From NCBI GenBank assembly GCA_018400295.1, contig JAGYMZ010000002.1, positions 67,106 to 131,105 on the forward strand: DNA of 64,000 nucleotides, written 5' to 3'. Positions 21,313 to 29,187 of the stretch are shown in pieces. Origin of the DNA: Bacteroidales bacterium. Lineage in GTDB: Bacteria > Bacteroidota > Bacteroidia > Bacteroidales > B18-G4. Both the position numbers and the translations under genes were made by a program. Position 1 is the stretch's first letter. Every line of letters starts with the position of its first letter. The notes under the pieces were generated by a model that worked only from the letters and a program-made list of their open reading frames with translations, was not told where the DNA came from and searched no databases.

Positions 21313-21549
21313 ATGAACCTCGAAATAATCACACCCGATAAAACGATGTATTCCGGAGAAGTGGACCTGATTCAGCTACCGGGCCAGGAAGGTTCCTTTG
21401 AGATCCTGAATATGCATGCTCCCATGATCGCTCTTTTGAAACACGGAAAGATAAAAGTCCGGGATGCCCGGAAGAAAATTCATTATTTTGAGGTAAACGG
21501 TGGGGTTGTTGAGGTATTGGGGGGAAAGGTCCTCGTACTTGCCGAATGA
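21313..21549 (+). CDS. atpC: F1Fo ATP synthase subunit epsilon, short form
   Basis: A 78-residue protein corresponding to the N-terminal beta-sandwich of the epsilon subunit (LEIITPDKTMYSGEVDLIQLPGQEGSFEILNMHAPMIALL). The C-terminal helical hairpin that inhibits ATP hydrolysis in longer epsilon subunits is absent. This is usual in Bacteroidota, so it is probably not a truncation. It begins 21 nt after atpD. Its stop is 2 nt from the end of the convergent nitroreductase gene. Confidence 0.93.
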   Translation: MNLEIITPDKTMYSGEVDLIQLPGQEGSFEILNMHAPMIALLKHGKIKVRDARKKIHYFEVNGGVVEVLGGKVLVLAE

Positions 21550-21551
21550 TG

Positions 21552-22106
21552 TTAAGCGAAACCTACCGGACTGCCGTTGTCTTTTTTTATTTCACCCTGC
21601 CATTCGTTATAGTGTATCCGCTCTTTTTTAAATCGTTGCGGAGTATCCCTGACCTCAGCAGGCTTGCCAATGGATACAAGGGAAACAGGAAAAATATGAG
21701 AAGGCAGCCTCAGGATGCGGCGAACTGCATCCACCCGTTGTTCTCTGGGTTGAATGCCCAGCCAAACCGTTCCCAATCCCAATTCGTGCGCTGCCAGGAG
21801 AATATTTTGTGTGGCGGCGGAGCAATTTTGCAGCAGATAGCTCTCATTTTCCTGCATGGTTTTATCACCGCAGACCAGTATGGCTGCCCCGGCTTCGGCC
21901 AGCATTTTCCCGTAGGGATGAGCTTCGGCTAATTCGCGGAGTACTGCAGGATCATCAACAACCATGAATTGCCAGGGCTGTTCATTCCTGGCCGAAGGAG
22001 CATACATGGCGGCTTCCAGCAGAATTTGAATGGTCTCACGCGGAATGCGCCCTTTTTCGTATGTACGGATACTTCTGCGTTTTTTTATTGATTCCAGGGT
22101 TTTCAT
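21552..22106 (-). CDS. nitroreductase family protein
   Basis: A 184-residue FMN-dependent nitroreductase-fold protein. It has the N-terminal RRSIRTYEKGRIPRETIQILLEAA pattern for FMN binding, YAPSARNEQPWQFMVV, and LGLGTVWLGI. Such enzymes reduce nitro compounds, quinones or enones with NAD(P)H; the substrate here is unknown. It lies convergent with atpC and divergent from the small gene at 22148. A second, distinct nitroreductase gene lies at 26962-27558. Confidence 0.9.
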   Translation of the reverse strand: MKTLESIKKRRSIRTYEKGRIPRETIQILLEAAMYAPSARNEQPWQFMVVDDPAVLRELAEAHPYGKMLAEAGAAILVCGDKTMQENESYLLQNCSAATQNILLAAHELGLGTVWLGIQPREQRVDAVRRILRLPSHIFPVSLVSIGKPAEVRDTPQRFKKERIHYNEWQGEIKKDNGSPVGFA

Positions 22107-22118
22107 TTAGTATATTTG
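22088..22118 (+). promoter_or_regulatory. promoter of the small gene at 22148
   Basis: TTG at 22088-22090, a 20-nt spacer and TATATTTG at 22111-22118 (full match). It lies across the start of the divergent nitroreductase gene. It shows that translation of the next gene starts at the ATG at 22148, not further upstream. Confidence 0.65.
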
Positions 22119-22147
22119 TGTATCAGAGCGTTTATAAATTTAATCGT

Positions 22148-22447
22148 ATGTTAAACCTTTTTAACAGGCAAAAAGGAAAGGTCAAGTATGTTGTAAAAGG
22201 CAAGCCGGGTTCTTTTGATGTTACCTATACCTGCGGGGATGAAACACACCAGGTCCCGGAGGTGAAAAGTGGTTGGGTCCACACGTTTCCCTGTCCCCAA
22301 AACGACTATTATTTCGTTGCTGCCCAGGCTAACAAAAAGGATGCTGCTGTAAAGATCAAGGTTTACCGAGACGGTAAACTGCTGAAAGAGGCAAATAATT
22401 ATGGCGATTATGCCATTGTTGTCGCTTCCAGCACAAAGAACCCGTGA
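22148..22447 (+). CDS. small protein of unknown function
   Basis: A 99-residue protein with no signal peptide or lipobox and a basic N-terminus (MLNLFNRQKGKVKYVVKGKP). The remainder looks beta-rich: FDVTYTCGDETHQVPEVKSGW, then FVAAQANKKDAAVKIKVYRDGKLLKE, ending with YAIVVASSTKNP. The pattern of one small beta-sandwich ending in 'KVYRDGKLL' recalls MmpS or Ig-like accessory domains, but I cannot assign a family with confidence. It has its own consensus promoter and stands alone between two minus-strand genes. Coding potential is good. Confidence 0.75.
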   Translation: MLNLFNRQKGKVKYVVKGKPGSFDVTYTCGDETHQVPEVKSGWVHTFPCPQNDYYFVAAQANKKDAAVKIKVYRDGKLLKEANNYGDYAIVVASSTKNP

Positions 22448-22450
22448 CCT

Positions 22451-23215
22451 TTATTCATCAAGACAATATTCTTGAATCAATCTTTCTGCATCGGTGAAGC
22501 CCATTTCCCCGGCTTTTTTCCAATAGTAACATGCTTCATGCACGTTGCCCCGAAAGTAATATGCGTGTCCGAGATGGAAATAGGCCCCTGTAAATCCCGG
22601 CTTTAGCTCAATGGCTTTGCTGAAATCTTTTATGGCACCTGTATAATCTTTCATTTGCCCCCTAACCGTACCCCGGTTATAATATACTTTGGCATATTCC
22701 GGATCTATTTCAAGTGCTTTGTTGTAATCCTGGATGGAACGCTTGAAATCCTGGAGCAAATAATAGGTTAGTCCCCGGTACAACAGGGCCAGCGTGTCTT
22801 CAGGATTTATCTCCAATACATGGGTGAATGCGTCGACGGCGCCGCTGAAGTCATCCGTGTGATGCCTTCCCAGTCCCAGATTATAGTAAGCCCTGGCATT
22901 GCCGGGATCAACCCGGACAACCTTCTCAAACTCCTTAATACCTGCTGCGTAATTACCTGCCTGGTATTTTTGAATCCCGGCATTAAAATAATTTTTCACC
23001 TCACTATTGGAAACCTGGGCATTATCCATTTTCCTTTTCGGTGCGGGTTGCTGTTCCAGCTTCGGAACGGAAGGAGACTGGCGTTCCTGTCCGGATTTTT
23101 CCTTCATGACTTTTTCCACTTCCGATGACACCCCGTCAGAAGCGTCTTTTTTTTCTTCGGAGCCACAGGAAGCAAACAGGACTGCTGCAATTGCCAGATA
23201 AAGAATTCTTTTCAT
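22451..23215 (-). CDS. TPR-repeat lipoprotein
   Basis: A 254-residue protein with a lipoprotein signal (MKRILYLAIAAVLFASCGSEE, Cys16). A charged linker of about 60 residues follows, then about four to five tetratricopeptide repeats from residue 70 (YFNAGIQKYQAGNYAAGIKE, ARAYYNLGLGRHHTDDFSGA, AKVYYNRGTVRGQMKDYTGA and so on). The final repeat is Sel1-like (KAGEMGFTDAERLIQEYC). It is probably a periplasmic-facing scaffold for a protein complex; partner unknown. A TAACTTTG element lies 44 nt upstream. Beyond it lies a pair of GTTAA hexamers like those upstream of the histidine kinase. Confidence 0.88.
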   Translation of the reverse strand: MKRILYLAIAAVLFASCGSEEKKDASDGVSSEVEKVMKEKSGQERQSPSVPKLEQQPAPKRKMDNAQVSNSEVKNYFNAGIQKYQAGNYAAGIKEFEKVVRVDPGNARAYYNLGLGRHHTDDFSGAVDAFTHVLEINPEDTLALLYRGLTYYLLQDFKRSIQDYNKALEIDPEYAKVYYNRGTVRGQMKDYTGAIKDFSKAIELKPGFTGAYFHLGHAYYFRGNVHEACYYWKKAGEMGFTDAERLIQEYCLDE

Positions 23216-23258
23216 ATTGCTAGGCGTATTTATTTAAACACATTTTATTTCGGGTTTA

Positions 23259-23266
23259 CAAAGTTA
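23259..23266 (-). promoter_or_regulatory. -7 element of the TPR lipoprotein gene
   Basis: On the minus strand it reads TAACTTTG, a full -7 match. The predicted leader is about 38 nt. Confidence 0.55.
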
Positions 23267-23298
23267 TGAAAAATGAGAAAATGCCTTCATAAAGAGAT

Positions 23299-23314
23299 GT
23301 TAAGGAGTGTTAAA
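23299..23314. promoter_or_regulatory. candidate response-regulator site, two 10-bp-phased hexamers
   Basis: GTTAAG at 23299-23304 and GTTAAA at 23309-23314 have starts exactly 10 bp apart. Relative to the predicted TPR lipoprotein transcript start (about 23254) they lie near -45 to -60. The same hexamer and spacing occur four times upstream of the histidine kinase gene at 29262. Confidence 0.4.
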
Positions 23315-23343
23315 TTTCAGCGTACCAAAGGTGGAAAGGGTGC

Positions 23344-23808
23344 TCAGCCGGAACCGCCATGGCCGTGTTTATGCATATGAAGCTCGATTTCATTCAAAAC
23401 GGGATCTATATCCTTGAGCATTGAGGGGTCGATGGTGAAGGCAAGTAAAACCTGGGGAATTTTCCGGATTTTTTCAACAATGCTTTTGTACCGTTCATTT
23501 TCCAGGATGTCGCGGGTCAGCAATAAAAAATCTGTGTGCCTGAGTTCCGGGATCAATTTTCCTTCAGGGTGATTGTTGGCGATGAGGCAAAAATGGCTCC
23601 GGGTTTCGGGATTTTCATATGCGTATACGCTGTGGCCGTCAGAGTTGCTGACAGACCTCCCCCCCGGGAGGTCTTCGATCCTCCTGAAATTATAGCCAAG
23701 GTATTGATTCAGGAAAAAGGAAAGCCGGTAATCTTTCAGATGAGAAGAAATACCGATCAGGAAATAATCGCTTTCACTGTGAATATGAAGGGTGATTTTT
23801 TTTGGCAT
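23344..23808 (-). CDS. IPExxxVDY family protein
   Basis: A 154-residue cytoplasmic protein of unknown function. The family is known mainly from its place after acpP-fabF-rnc in Bacteroidota. Here the name motif is degenerate: IPQVLLAFTID near residue 128. Conserved-looking parts are HSESDYFLIGISSHLKDYRLSFFLN at the start and FCLIANNHPEGKLIPELRHTDFLL in the middle. It ends in a His-rich tail (ELHMHKHGHGG), and the ATG at 23808 is used. It is probably the last gene of the acpP operon, 115 nt after rnc. Confidence 0.8.
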   Translation of the reverse strand: MPKKITLHIHSESDYFLIGISSHLKDYRLSFFLNQYLGYNFRRIEDLPGGRSVSNSDGHSVYAYENPETRSHFCLIANNHPEGKLIPELRHTDFLLLTRDILENERYKSIVEKIRKIPQVLLAFTIDPSMLKDIDPVLNEIELHMHKHGHGGSG

Positions 23809-23923
23809 TGCACCGTGATGTTTGAAAACCGGGATCCGTTATAACATGTTTTCGCATCCGGTTCTGTGTTCGGATCTTTACAAAATCCTCCTAAAGTTAC
23901 AAAATATTATAAGGGTTGGAAAA

Positions 23924-24649
23924 TCAGTTGTTCTCAGAAAAAAAAGCGTTCCAGGCTTTTTCGGCGGCATTTTTTTCAGCATTTTTAATGGAGAAGTCCT
24001 GGCCCCTGGCCACCCGCTCACCATCAATAAAAACCTCGACAACGTATTGCTTTTTAAAGCCTTCGCCTATTTCCCCCACGACTTTAAATGTTGCTTCTTT
24101 TTTTTCTTTTTGGGTTTGTTCGATGAGCTTGCTTTTATAGTTTGTTTCTTCTTTTTCCAGTTCATCGATATCGAAATGAACATGGATGATGCGGTTTATG
24201 ACGATTTTTTTGGTGAATGAATAGCCTTTGTCCAGGTAAAGTGCGCCGAGAAATGCTTCAAAGGCATCCCCTCTTACGGATTTGCCCAGCACTTTGGTTT
24301 CCGGTGAGGATTTAATGAGCTGGTCAAGGCCCAGTTTCATGGCAAGTTTATTCAGGCGGGAACGGCAGACGATCTTGGAGCGCATTTCGGTAAGGAATCC
24401 TTCATCCTTCAGGGGGAATTTTTTAAAGAGAAAATCTGCAATGACCAGTCCAAGAACTGCATCCCCCAGGTATTCCAGACGTTCGTTGTTAACTCTTATC
24501 CCATGGATGGTTTCGGCAACAGAACGATGCCGGAAAGCCAGCTTAAAAAGATGCACATTGTTCGGTGCAAACCCGAAAATATTCTTTATTGCCTTGGCTA
24601 TTTCCTTGTCGGATGCACGATTGACCCTGATAGGATTGAATAAACTCAA
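23924..24649 (-). CDS. rnc: ribonuclease III
   Basis: A 241-residue RNase III that cleaves double-stranded RNA in rRNA and mRNA processing. The signature NERLEYLGDAVLGLVIADFLF holds catalytic acids, and GDAFEAFLGALYLDKGY carries the second pair. A C-terminal double-stranded-RNA-binding domain begins near residue 165 (YKSKLIEQTQKEKKE) and ends KNAEKNAAEKAWNAF. The start codon is TTG at 24649, 10 nt after the fabF stop; no ATG or GTG fits better. It forms part of the acpP-fabF-rnc operon. Confidence 0.95.
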   Translation of the reverse strand: MSLFNPIRVNRASDKEIAKAIKNIFGFAPNNVHLFKLAFRHRSVAETIHGIRVNNERLEYLGDAVLGLVIADFLFKKFPLKDEGFLTEMRSKIVCRSRLNKLAMKLGLDQLIKSSPETKVLGKSVRGDAFEAFLGALYLDKGYSFTKKIVINRIIHVHFDIDELEKEETNYKSKLIEQTQKEKKEATFKVVGEIGEGFKKQYVVEVFIDGERVARGQDFSIKNAEKNAAEKAWNAFFSENN

Positions 24650-24659
24650 ATTCGTCAGA

Positions 24660-25913
24660 TTATCCTGTGTATTTCTTAAATATCATCGAAGCGTTATGAC
24701 CTCCAAAACCGAAAGTATTGGTCAGGGCACCATGGATGGATCTCTTCTGTGGCTTGAAATACGTAAAGTTCAGGTTGTTGTCAATTTGGGGATCATCGGT
24801 AAAATGATTGATCGTAGGAGGTACGGTTTCGTTCTTAATTGCCAGTGCGGTGGCAATAGCCTCAATGGCCCCGGCTGCACCCAGCAGGTGTCCGGTCATT
24901 GATTTCGTGGAGTTAATATTGATGTTGTAAGCATGTTCGCCGAACAACTTGACAATGGCTTTAGGTTCGGCGATATCCCCCAGTGGAGTGGATGTGCCGT
25001 GTGTATTTATGTGATCAATGTCTTCCGGTTTCATCCCTGCATCTTCCAGTGCATACTTCATGGACTGATAAGCCCCTTCCCCTTCGGGATGTGGCGAGGT
25101 CATATGGTATGCATCAGCAGAAAGCCCGCTTCCGGACACCTCGCAATAGATTTTTGCACCCCTGTTGATGGCATGTTCCAGTTCTTCAAAGATCAGTGCA
25201 CATCCTCCTTCCCCCAAAACAAACCCATCACGGTCTTTATCGAAAGGACGTGATCCTGTTTTTGGATCATCGTTCCGGGTGGAAATGGCATGCATGGCAT
25301 TGAACCCGCCGATCCCCCCTTCCGTGATGGAAGCTTCGGATCCCCCGCAAACAAATGAATGTGCCTTTCCTAAACGGATGTAATTGAAGGCATCGATCAG
25401 AGAATTGGCAGAAGAAGCACAGGCTGAAACCGTAGCAAAATTTGGCCCCCTGAGGCCGTACTTAATGGAAATATGACCTGAAGCAATGTCGGCGATCATT
25501 TTGGGAATGAAAAACGGATTGAACCTTGGTGTGCCATCCCCTTTGCTGAAATTCATGATCTCATCCTGAAATGTCTGCAATCCACCAATACCGGAGGCCC
25601 AGATAACACCAAAAAAATCCCTGTCCACGTTCTCAAGATCCATCCCGGAATCCAAAATGGCCTCATCCGCTGCGATCAGGGCATATTGTGCATACGGATC
25701 CAATTTTCTCACTTCTTTGCGATCAAAATGATCCATGGGATCATAATTCTTGACTTCACAAGCGAACCGGGTCTTGAATTTTGAAGAGTCAAAATGCGTG
25801 ATCTCATCGGCGCCACTGACTCCGTTGACCAACCCTTCCCAGTATTCCTGGACAGAATTACCCAATGGAGTGAGTGCTCCTAATCCGGTAATAACTACGC
25901 GTTTTAATTCCAT
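24660..25913 (-). CDS. fabF: beta-ketoacyl-ACP synthase II
   Basis: A 417-residue KAS II that condenses malonyl-ACP with acyl-ACP in fatty-acid elongation. The active cysteine is in TVSACASSANS near residue 164. The two histidines are in INTHGTSTPLGD and SMTGHLLGAAGAIE, and the C-terminal TNTFGFGGHNAS is typical. It follows acpP by 19 nt and precedes rnc by 10 nt. Length and motifs are normal. Confidence 0.98.
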   Translation of the reverse strand: MELKRVVITGLGALTPLGNSVQEYWEGLVNGVSGADEITHFDSSKFKTRFACEVKNYDPMDHFDRKEVRKLDPYAQYALIAADEAILDSGMDLENVDRDFFGVIWASGIGGLQTFQDEIMNFSKGDGTPRFNPFFIPKMIADIASGHISIKYGLRGPNFATVSACASSANSLIDAFNYIRLGKAHSFVCGGSEASITEGGIGGFNAMHAISTRNDDPKTGSRPFDKDRDGFVLGEGGCALIFEELEHAINRGAKIYCEVSGSGLSADAYHMTSPHPEGEGAYQSMKYALEDAGMKPEDIDHINTHGTSTPLGDIAEPKAIVKLFGEHAYNININSTKSMTGHLLGAAGAIEAIATALAIKNETVPPTINHFTDDPQIDNNLNFTYFKPQKRSIHGALTNTFGFGGHNASMIFKKYTG

Positions 25914-25932
25914 GCAACTATGGGGAAATTAC

Positions 25933-26169
25933 TTATTTAGCATTATTTTCAATGTATTGGATAGCTTCGCCAACAGTTCCGATCTTTTCTGCCTGATCAT
26001 CAGGAATGGCAATGTTGAATTCTTTTTCAAATTCCATGATCAACTCAACAGTGTCAAGTGAATCTGCACCTAAATCATTGGTGAAACTTGCTTCAGGTGT
26101 AACTTCGTTTTCATCTACACCGAGCTTATCAACGATGATAGCCTTAACTCTGGCTGCAATATCAGACAT
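25933..26169 (-). CDS. acpP: acyl carrier protein
   Basis: A 78-residue ACP. The phosphopantetheine serine is in [15 protein letters not shown] near residue 37. The protein is strongly acidic, as expected. It is the first gene of the acpP-fabF-rnc cluster. The promoter region upstream is shared with purN. Confidence 0.98.
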   Translation of the reverse strand: MSDIAARVKAIIVDKLGVDENEVTPEASFTNDLGADSLDTVELIMEFEKEFNIAIPDDQAEKIGTVGEAIQYIENNAK

Positions 26170-26192
26170 ATTTTTTATATTTTGGTTAAACA

Positions 26193-26252
26193 GGCTGCAA
26201 AGAAATGAATTTCCACAAAAAAATCCAAAGGAATTCTTATAATTTTGCAGCC
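26193..26252. promoter_or_regulatory. symmetrical divergent promoter region acpP / purN
   Basis: GGCTGCAAA (26193-26201) and TTTGCAGCC (26244-26252) form a 9-bp inverted repeat 42 nt apart. Each arm overlaps a -7 element: TAATTTTG at 26240-26247 on plus (full match) and TTTCTTTG at 26198-26205 on minus (7 of 8). The plus promoter would give purN a leader of about 125 nt; I see no gene in that leader. Confidence 0.5.
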
Positions 26253-26378
26253 GTATTTATGCATTTCCCTGATGATTAATGATTTAGGCTAAAGTCTTTG
26301 AATTCCTCTGTAAATGAAGTACTTTGGTGTTTTTTTTAGGTGAAAACGATTGTTGTATGTTTTAATAAATATTTTTTT

Positions 26379-26948
26379 ATGAAGCGGATCGCTGTTTTTG
26401 CTTCCGGAAATGGTTCGAATGCGCAACGGATCGCGGAATATTTCAATTCCAGGGCGGATATTGAAGTCGGGCTTATCCTGAGTAATAAAAAGGACGCATA
26501 TGTTCTGAAAAGGGCAAAAAATCTGGGCATACCCACACATATTTTTAACCGTGAGGATTTGTACAGAAGCCGGAATGTTTTGAAAAAGCTCCGGGAGTAT
26601 TCCATAGATTTTATTGTCCTGGCCGGATTTCTATGGTTGCTGCCTGATGAGATCCTTCATGCGTATCCTGACAGGATCGTCAATATTCATCCTGCATTAT
26701 TGCCGAAATTTGGCGGGAAGGGGATGTACGGCAGCCGGGTGCATGAAGCCGTGCTTGCATCCGGTGAGACGGAAACGGGCATCACCATTCATTATGTTAA
26801 TGAACATTATGATGAAGGGCAGATCATTTTTCAGGAACGTTTTCCCATTCGTAAAGGGGATACACCCGAAAGCATTGCAGCAAAGGTGCATGAGCTTGAA
26901 TACAAGCATTATCCGGTGTTGATCGAAGCGCTGGTTGAGGGACTTTAG
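26379..26948 (+). CDS. purN: phosphoribosylglycinamide formyltransferase
   Basis: A 189-residue GART that transfers the formyl group of 10-formyl-THF to GAR in purine synthesis. The motifs are FASGNGSNAQRI (phosphate binding) and IVNIHPALLPKFGGKGMYG with catalytic Asn and His. The Asp lies in GITIHYVNEHYDEGQI. The ATG at 26379 gives the family-typical MKRIAVFASGNG; a GTG at 26340 would add 13 residues with no match to the family. Its stop is 13 nt from the convergent nitroreductase. Confidence 0.96.
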   Translation: MKRIAVFASGNGSNAQRIAEYFNSRADIEVGLILSNKKDAYVLKRAKNLGIPTHIFNREDLYRSRNVLKKLREYSIDFIVLAGFLWLLPDEILHAYPDRIVNIHPALLPKFGGKGMYGSRVHEAVLASGETETGITIHYVNEHYDEGQIIFQERFPIRKGDTPESIAAKVHELEYKHYPVLIEALVEGL

Positions 26949-26961
26949 GTTTCTGATCCCC

Positions 26962-27558
26962 TTATTTCTTCTCATCATACGCATTGAAAAACATCACTTC
27001 CTCCATTGCTTTCCGTATCTTTTTCCGCTGCCGGTATGCGCTCTCAGGATATCCCAGGGTTATCAACAGGCCGATCTCCCTTTTTTTGGGGATTTTCAGG
27101 ATGGCTTTGATCTTTTTCTCATTGAACCATCCCAGCATACAGGTCCCAAGTCCGAGTTCTGCAGCTTGCAGACAAATATGTTCGGCGGCGATGCCCATAT
27201 CTATGTAGTGGTAGGGCTTTGCCTTGATCTTGCTGCCAAGGCTGGGGACAACAGGCGATCTTTCAATGATCAAGGCTATGATGACGGGGGCCCGGGGGAC
27301 GAATTTATTGAAGCTGCGCAATGGGCCGCAGGTTTCTCCGGCTACCCTGTCTTTGACATCCGGATCATCGATCACAATGAATTTCCAGGGCTGTGCATTG
27401 CATGCGGAAGGGGCAAGCCTGGCGGCTTCAATGCATTTTTGAATTTTTTCCCGCGCTACGGTTTGTCCTGAATACTTTCGGACACTTTGGCGTTGCATCA
27501 CCAAGCCCCTGAAATCCTGTATTTTTTCGTTAGCCATTGTTACACCTGTCTTTTCCAT
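26962..27558 (-). CDS. nitroreductase family protein
   Basis: An FMN-dependent nitroreductase-fold protein of about 198 residues. The pattern QRQSVRKYSGQTVAREKIQKCIEAARLAPSACNAQPWKFIVID is typical, with LGLGTCMLGWFN near residue 130. It is only weakly alike to the family member at 21552, so not a recent duplicate. The start is uncertain: ATG at 27558 or 27537. It lies 59 nt after pgi on the same strand and may be cotranscribed. Substrate unknown. Confidence 0.9.
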   Translation of the reverse strand: MEKTGVTMANEKIQDFRGLVMQRQSVRKYSGQTVAREKIQKCIEAARLAPSACNAQPWKFIVIDDPDVKDRVAGETCGPLRSFNKFVPRAPVIIALIIERSPVVPSLGSKIKAKPYHYIDMGIAAEHICLQAAELGLGTCMLGWFNEKKIKAILKIPKKREIGLLITLGYPESAYRQRKKIRKAMEEVMFFNAYDEKK

Positions 27559-27617
27559 GTAGAATTTTTCCGGGTACCTTTTCCCTATAGCCTTTGCCAA
27601 AATTCCTGTTGCATTAC

Positions 27618-28964
27618 TTAGTCTTTGCGTTTCAGGTTTCCCGTCTCTTTTTCAAAACCCGGCTTACCCAGGAGTGCAAACATGTTTCTTTTGTATGCTT
27701 CAACGCCCGGCTGGTTGAACGGATTAACCCCCAGGATATATCCACTGATGGCACAGGACATTTCGAAGAAGTAAATGAGCTGTCCCAGGCTGTATTCATT
27801 TATAAAAGGTATGTTGATCCTGAAATTCGGCACACCGCCGTCAATATGTGCCAGTGTGGTTCCCTGCTCAGCTTTAAGATTTACTTCATGGATGCGTTTC
27901 CCTGCAATGTAATTCAGCTCATCCAGGTTATCTGCATCGGAGGGGATGCCCAGCTCGGCCGTTGGGGATTTCACTGAAAGCACGGTTTCAAATAGGTTTC
28001 GTTCGCCGTCCTGTATGTATTGCCCCATAGAATGAAGGTCGGTCGTATTAGTGACGGCTGCCGGGAAGATTCCTTTATGTTCCTTCCCTTCACTTTCTCC
28101 GAATAACTGCTTCCACCATTCCGAAAAATGGAAAAGGCGGGGCTCGTAGCTGACCAGTATCTCAGTTTTCCTGCCTGAGCGGTAAAGGGCATTACGGGCA
28201 GCGGCATAGAGGGATGCGGGATTATTCTCAAAATCATCTTTTTTGTCACGGATATGGGTTGCCATATCCAAAGCCCCATGCAGCAATTCCCGAATATCCA
28301 TACCGGCCATGGCCACCGGAAACAGTCCTACAGGGGTAAGAACAGAGTACCTCCCACCAACATCGCCGGGTACAACGAAGGTTCTGTAATGTTCTTCTTC
28401 AGCCAGTTTTCGTAATGCACCCTTTTGTTTGTCTGTGATCGCGATGATCCTTTTCCGGGCTTCTTCTTTTCCGTATTTTTTTTCAATGTGGTTTTTTATG
28501 ATCCTGAAAGCCAGGGCTGGTTCTGTTGTCGTGCCCGATTTTGAAATCACCGAAACGGCATAATCTTTTTGGTCCAGAACATCCATCAGGTCCGCCAGGT
28601 AATCTTCACTAAGATTTTGTCCGGCATACAAGACCAGGGGAAAGCGTTTTTTATCATGCAAGGTTCCAAAATGATGACTCAATGCTTCGATGACTGCCCT
28701 GGCTCCCAGGTAAGAGCCACCTATACCTATGACAACAAAAACGTCAGCTTTATCTTTCAGGGATGCGGCATGGCTTTGGATCTCCCCCGGCACATCTGTG
28801 GAAAAGATCTGTGGCAGATCGATCCAGCCCAAAAATTCACTGCCCTTTCCGGTACGGTTATATAGGGATGTATAATGGTCCCGGATTTGTTTTTTATATG
28901 CGCTTATGTCCCGTTCGGAAATAAAATTCAGGATACTGCTCAGGTCTGGCTGAATAATGTTCAT
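27618..28964 (-). CDS. pgi: glucose-6-phosphate isomerase
   Basis: A 448-residue phosphoglucose isomerase of the shorter bacterial type. GIGGSYLGARAVIEAL begins the first SIS domain. SVISKSGTTTEPALAFR binds the phosphate, and VPGDVGGRYSVLTPVGLFP holds the catalytic region. It interconverts glucose-6-P and fructose-6-P in glycolysis and gluconeogenesis. A near-consensus -7 element (TACTTTCG on the minus strand, 28995-29002, one mismatch) lies upstream. It diverges from the two-component system. Confidence 0.97.
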   Translation of the reverse strand: MNIIQPDLSSILNFISERDISAYKKQIRDHYTSLYNRTGKGSEFLGWIDLPQIFSTDVPGEIQSHAASLKDKADVFVVIGIGGSYLGARAVIEALSHHFGTLHDKKRFPLVLYAGQNLSEDYLADLMDVLDQKDYAVSVISKSGTTTEPALAFRIIKNHIEKKYGKEEARKRIIAITDKQKGALRKLAEEEHYRTFVVPGDVGGRYSVLTPVGLFPVAMAGMDIRELLHGALDMATHIRDKKDDFENNPASLYAAARNALYRSGRKTEILVSYEPRLFHFSEWWKQLFGESEGKEHKGIFPAAVTNTTDLHSMGQYIQDGERNLFETVLSVKSPTAELGIPSDADNLDELNYIAGKRIHEVNLKAEQGTTLAHIDGGVPNFRINIPFINEYSLGQLIYFFEMSCAISGYILGVNPFNQPGVEAYKRNMFALLGKPGFEKETGNLKRKD

Positions 28965-29027
28965 TTGTTGAAGGATTTTAGGTTATGGTCTGTACGAAAG
29001 TATAAAAAATATGGTGTCCATAAATAA

Positions 29028-29058
29028 ACAATGCGGCCATGTAAGATAGCCGCATTGT
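29028..29058. other. 10-bp perfect stem-loop in pgi / histidine kinase gap
   Basis: ACAATGCGGC (29028-29037) and GCCGCATTGT (29049-29058) form a perfect 10-bp stem with an 11-nt loop. No U-tract follows on plus; a weakly T-rich stretch follows on minus. It immediately precedes an A-rich leader and a 29-codon reading frame. It may be an RNA regulatory or processing element. Confidence 0.45.
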
Positions 29059-29078
29059 CAAACCAAAAACCAAAATTC

Positions 29079-29168
29079 ATGAATCTAAATGCACAATGTA
29101 AAACTAACATGAAATTATTGGTACGAAGAAATATGAAGTATATAAAGAACGTGCTTACAAAAATATAA
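29079..29168 (+). CDS. possible small basic peptide, 29 residues
   Basis: An ATG after an A-rich leader opens a 29-codon frame ending TAA, encoding a Lys/Arg/Asn-rich peptide (MNLNAQCKTNMKLLVRRNMK, then YIKNVLTKI). It could be a leader peptide or small protein, or chance. A hairpin lies 20 nt upstream and the two-component promoter region starts 20 nt downstream. No homologue is recognised. Confidence 0.25.
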   Translation: MNLNAQCKTNMKLLVRRNMKYIKNVLTKI

Positions 29169-29187
29169 CACATTTCATGCCACTTTT

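Noticed and set aside
22150..22165. GTTAAA and TTTAAC at 10-bp spacing
   Set aside because: The second hexamer has a mismatch and both lie inside the start of a coding region, downstream of its promoter; chance is likely.
28961..29173. A 70-codon minus-strand frame upstream of pgi
   Set aside because: Low-complexity, Phe/Tyr-rich AT-driven frame across a hairpin and promoter region; no family pattern.
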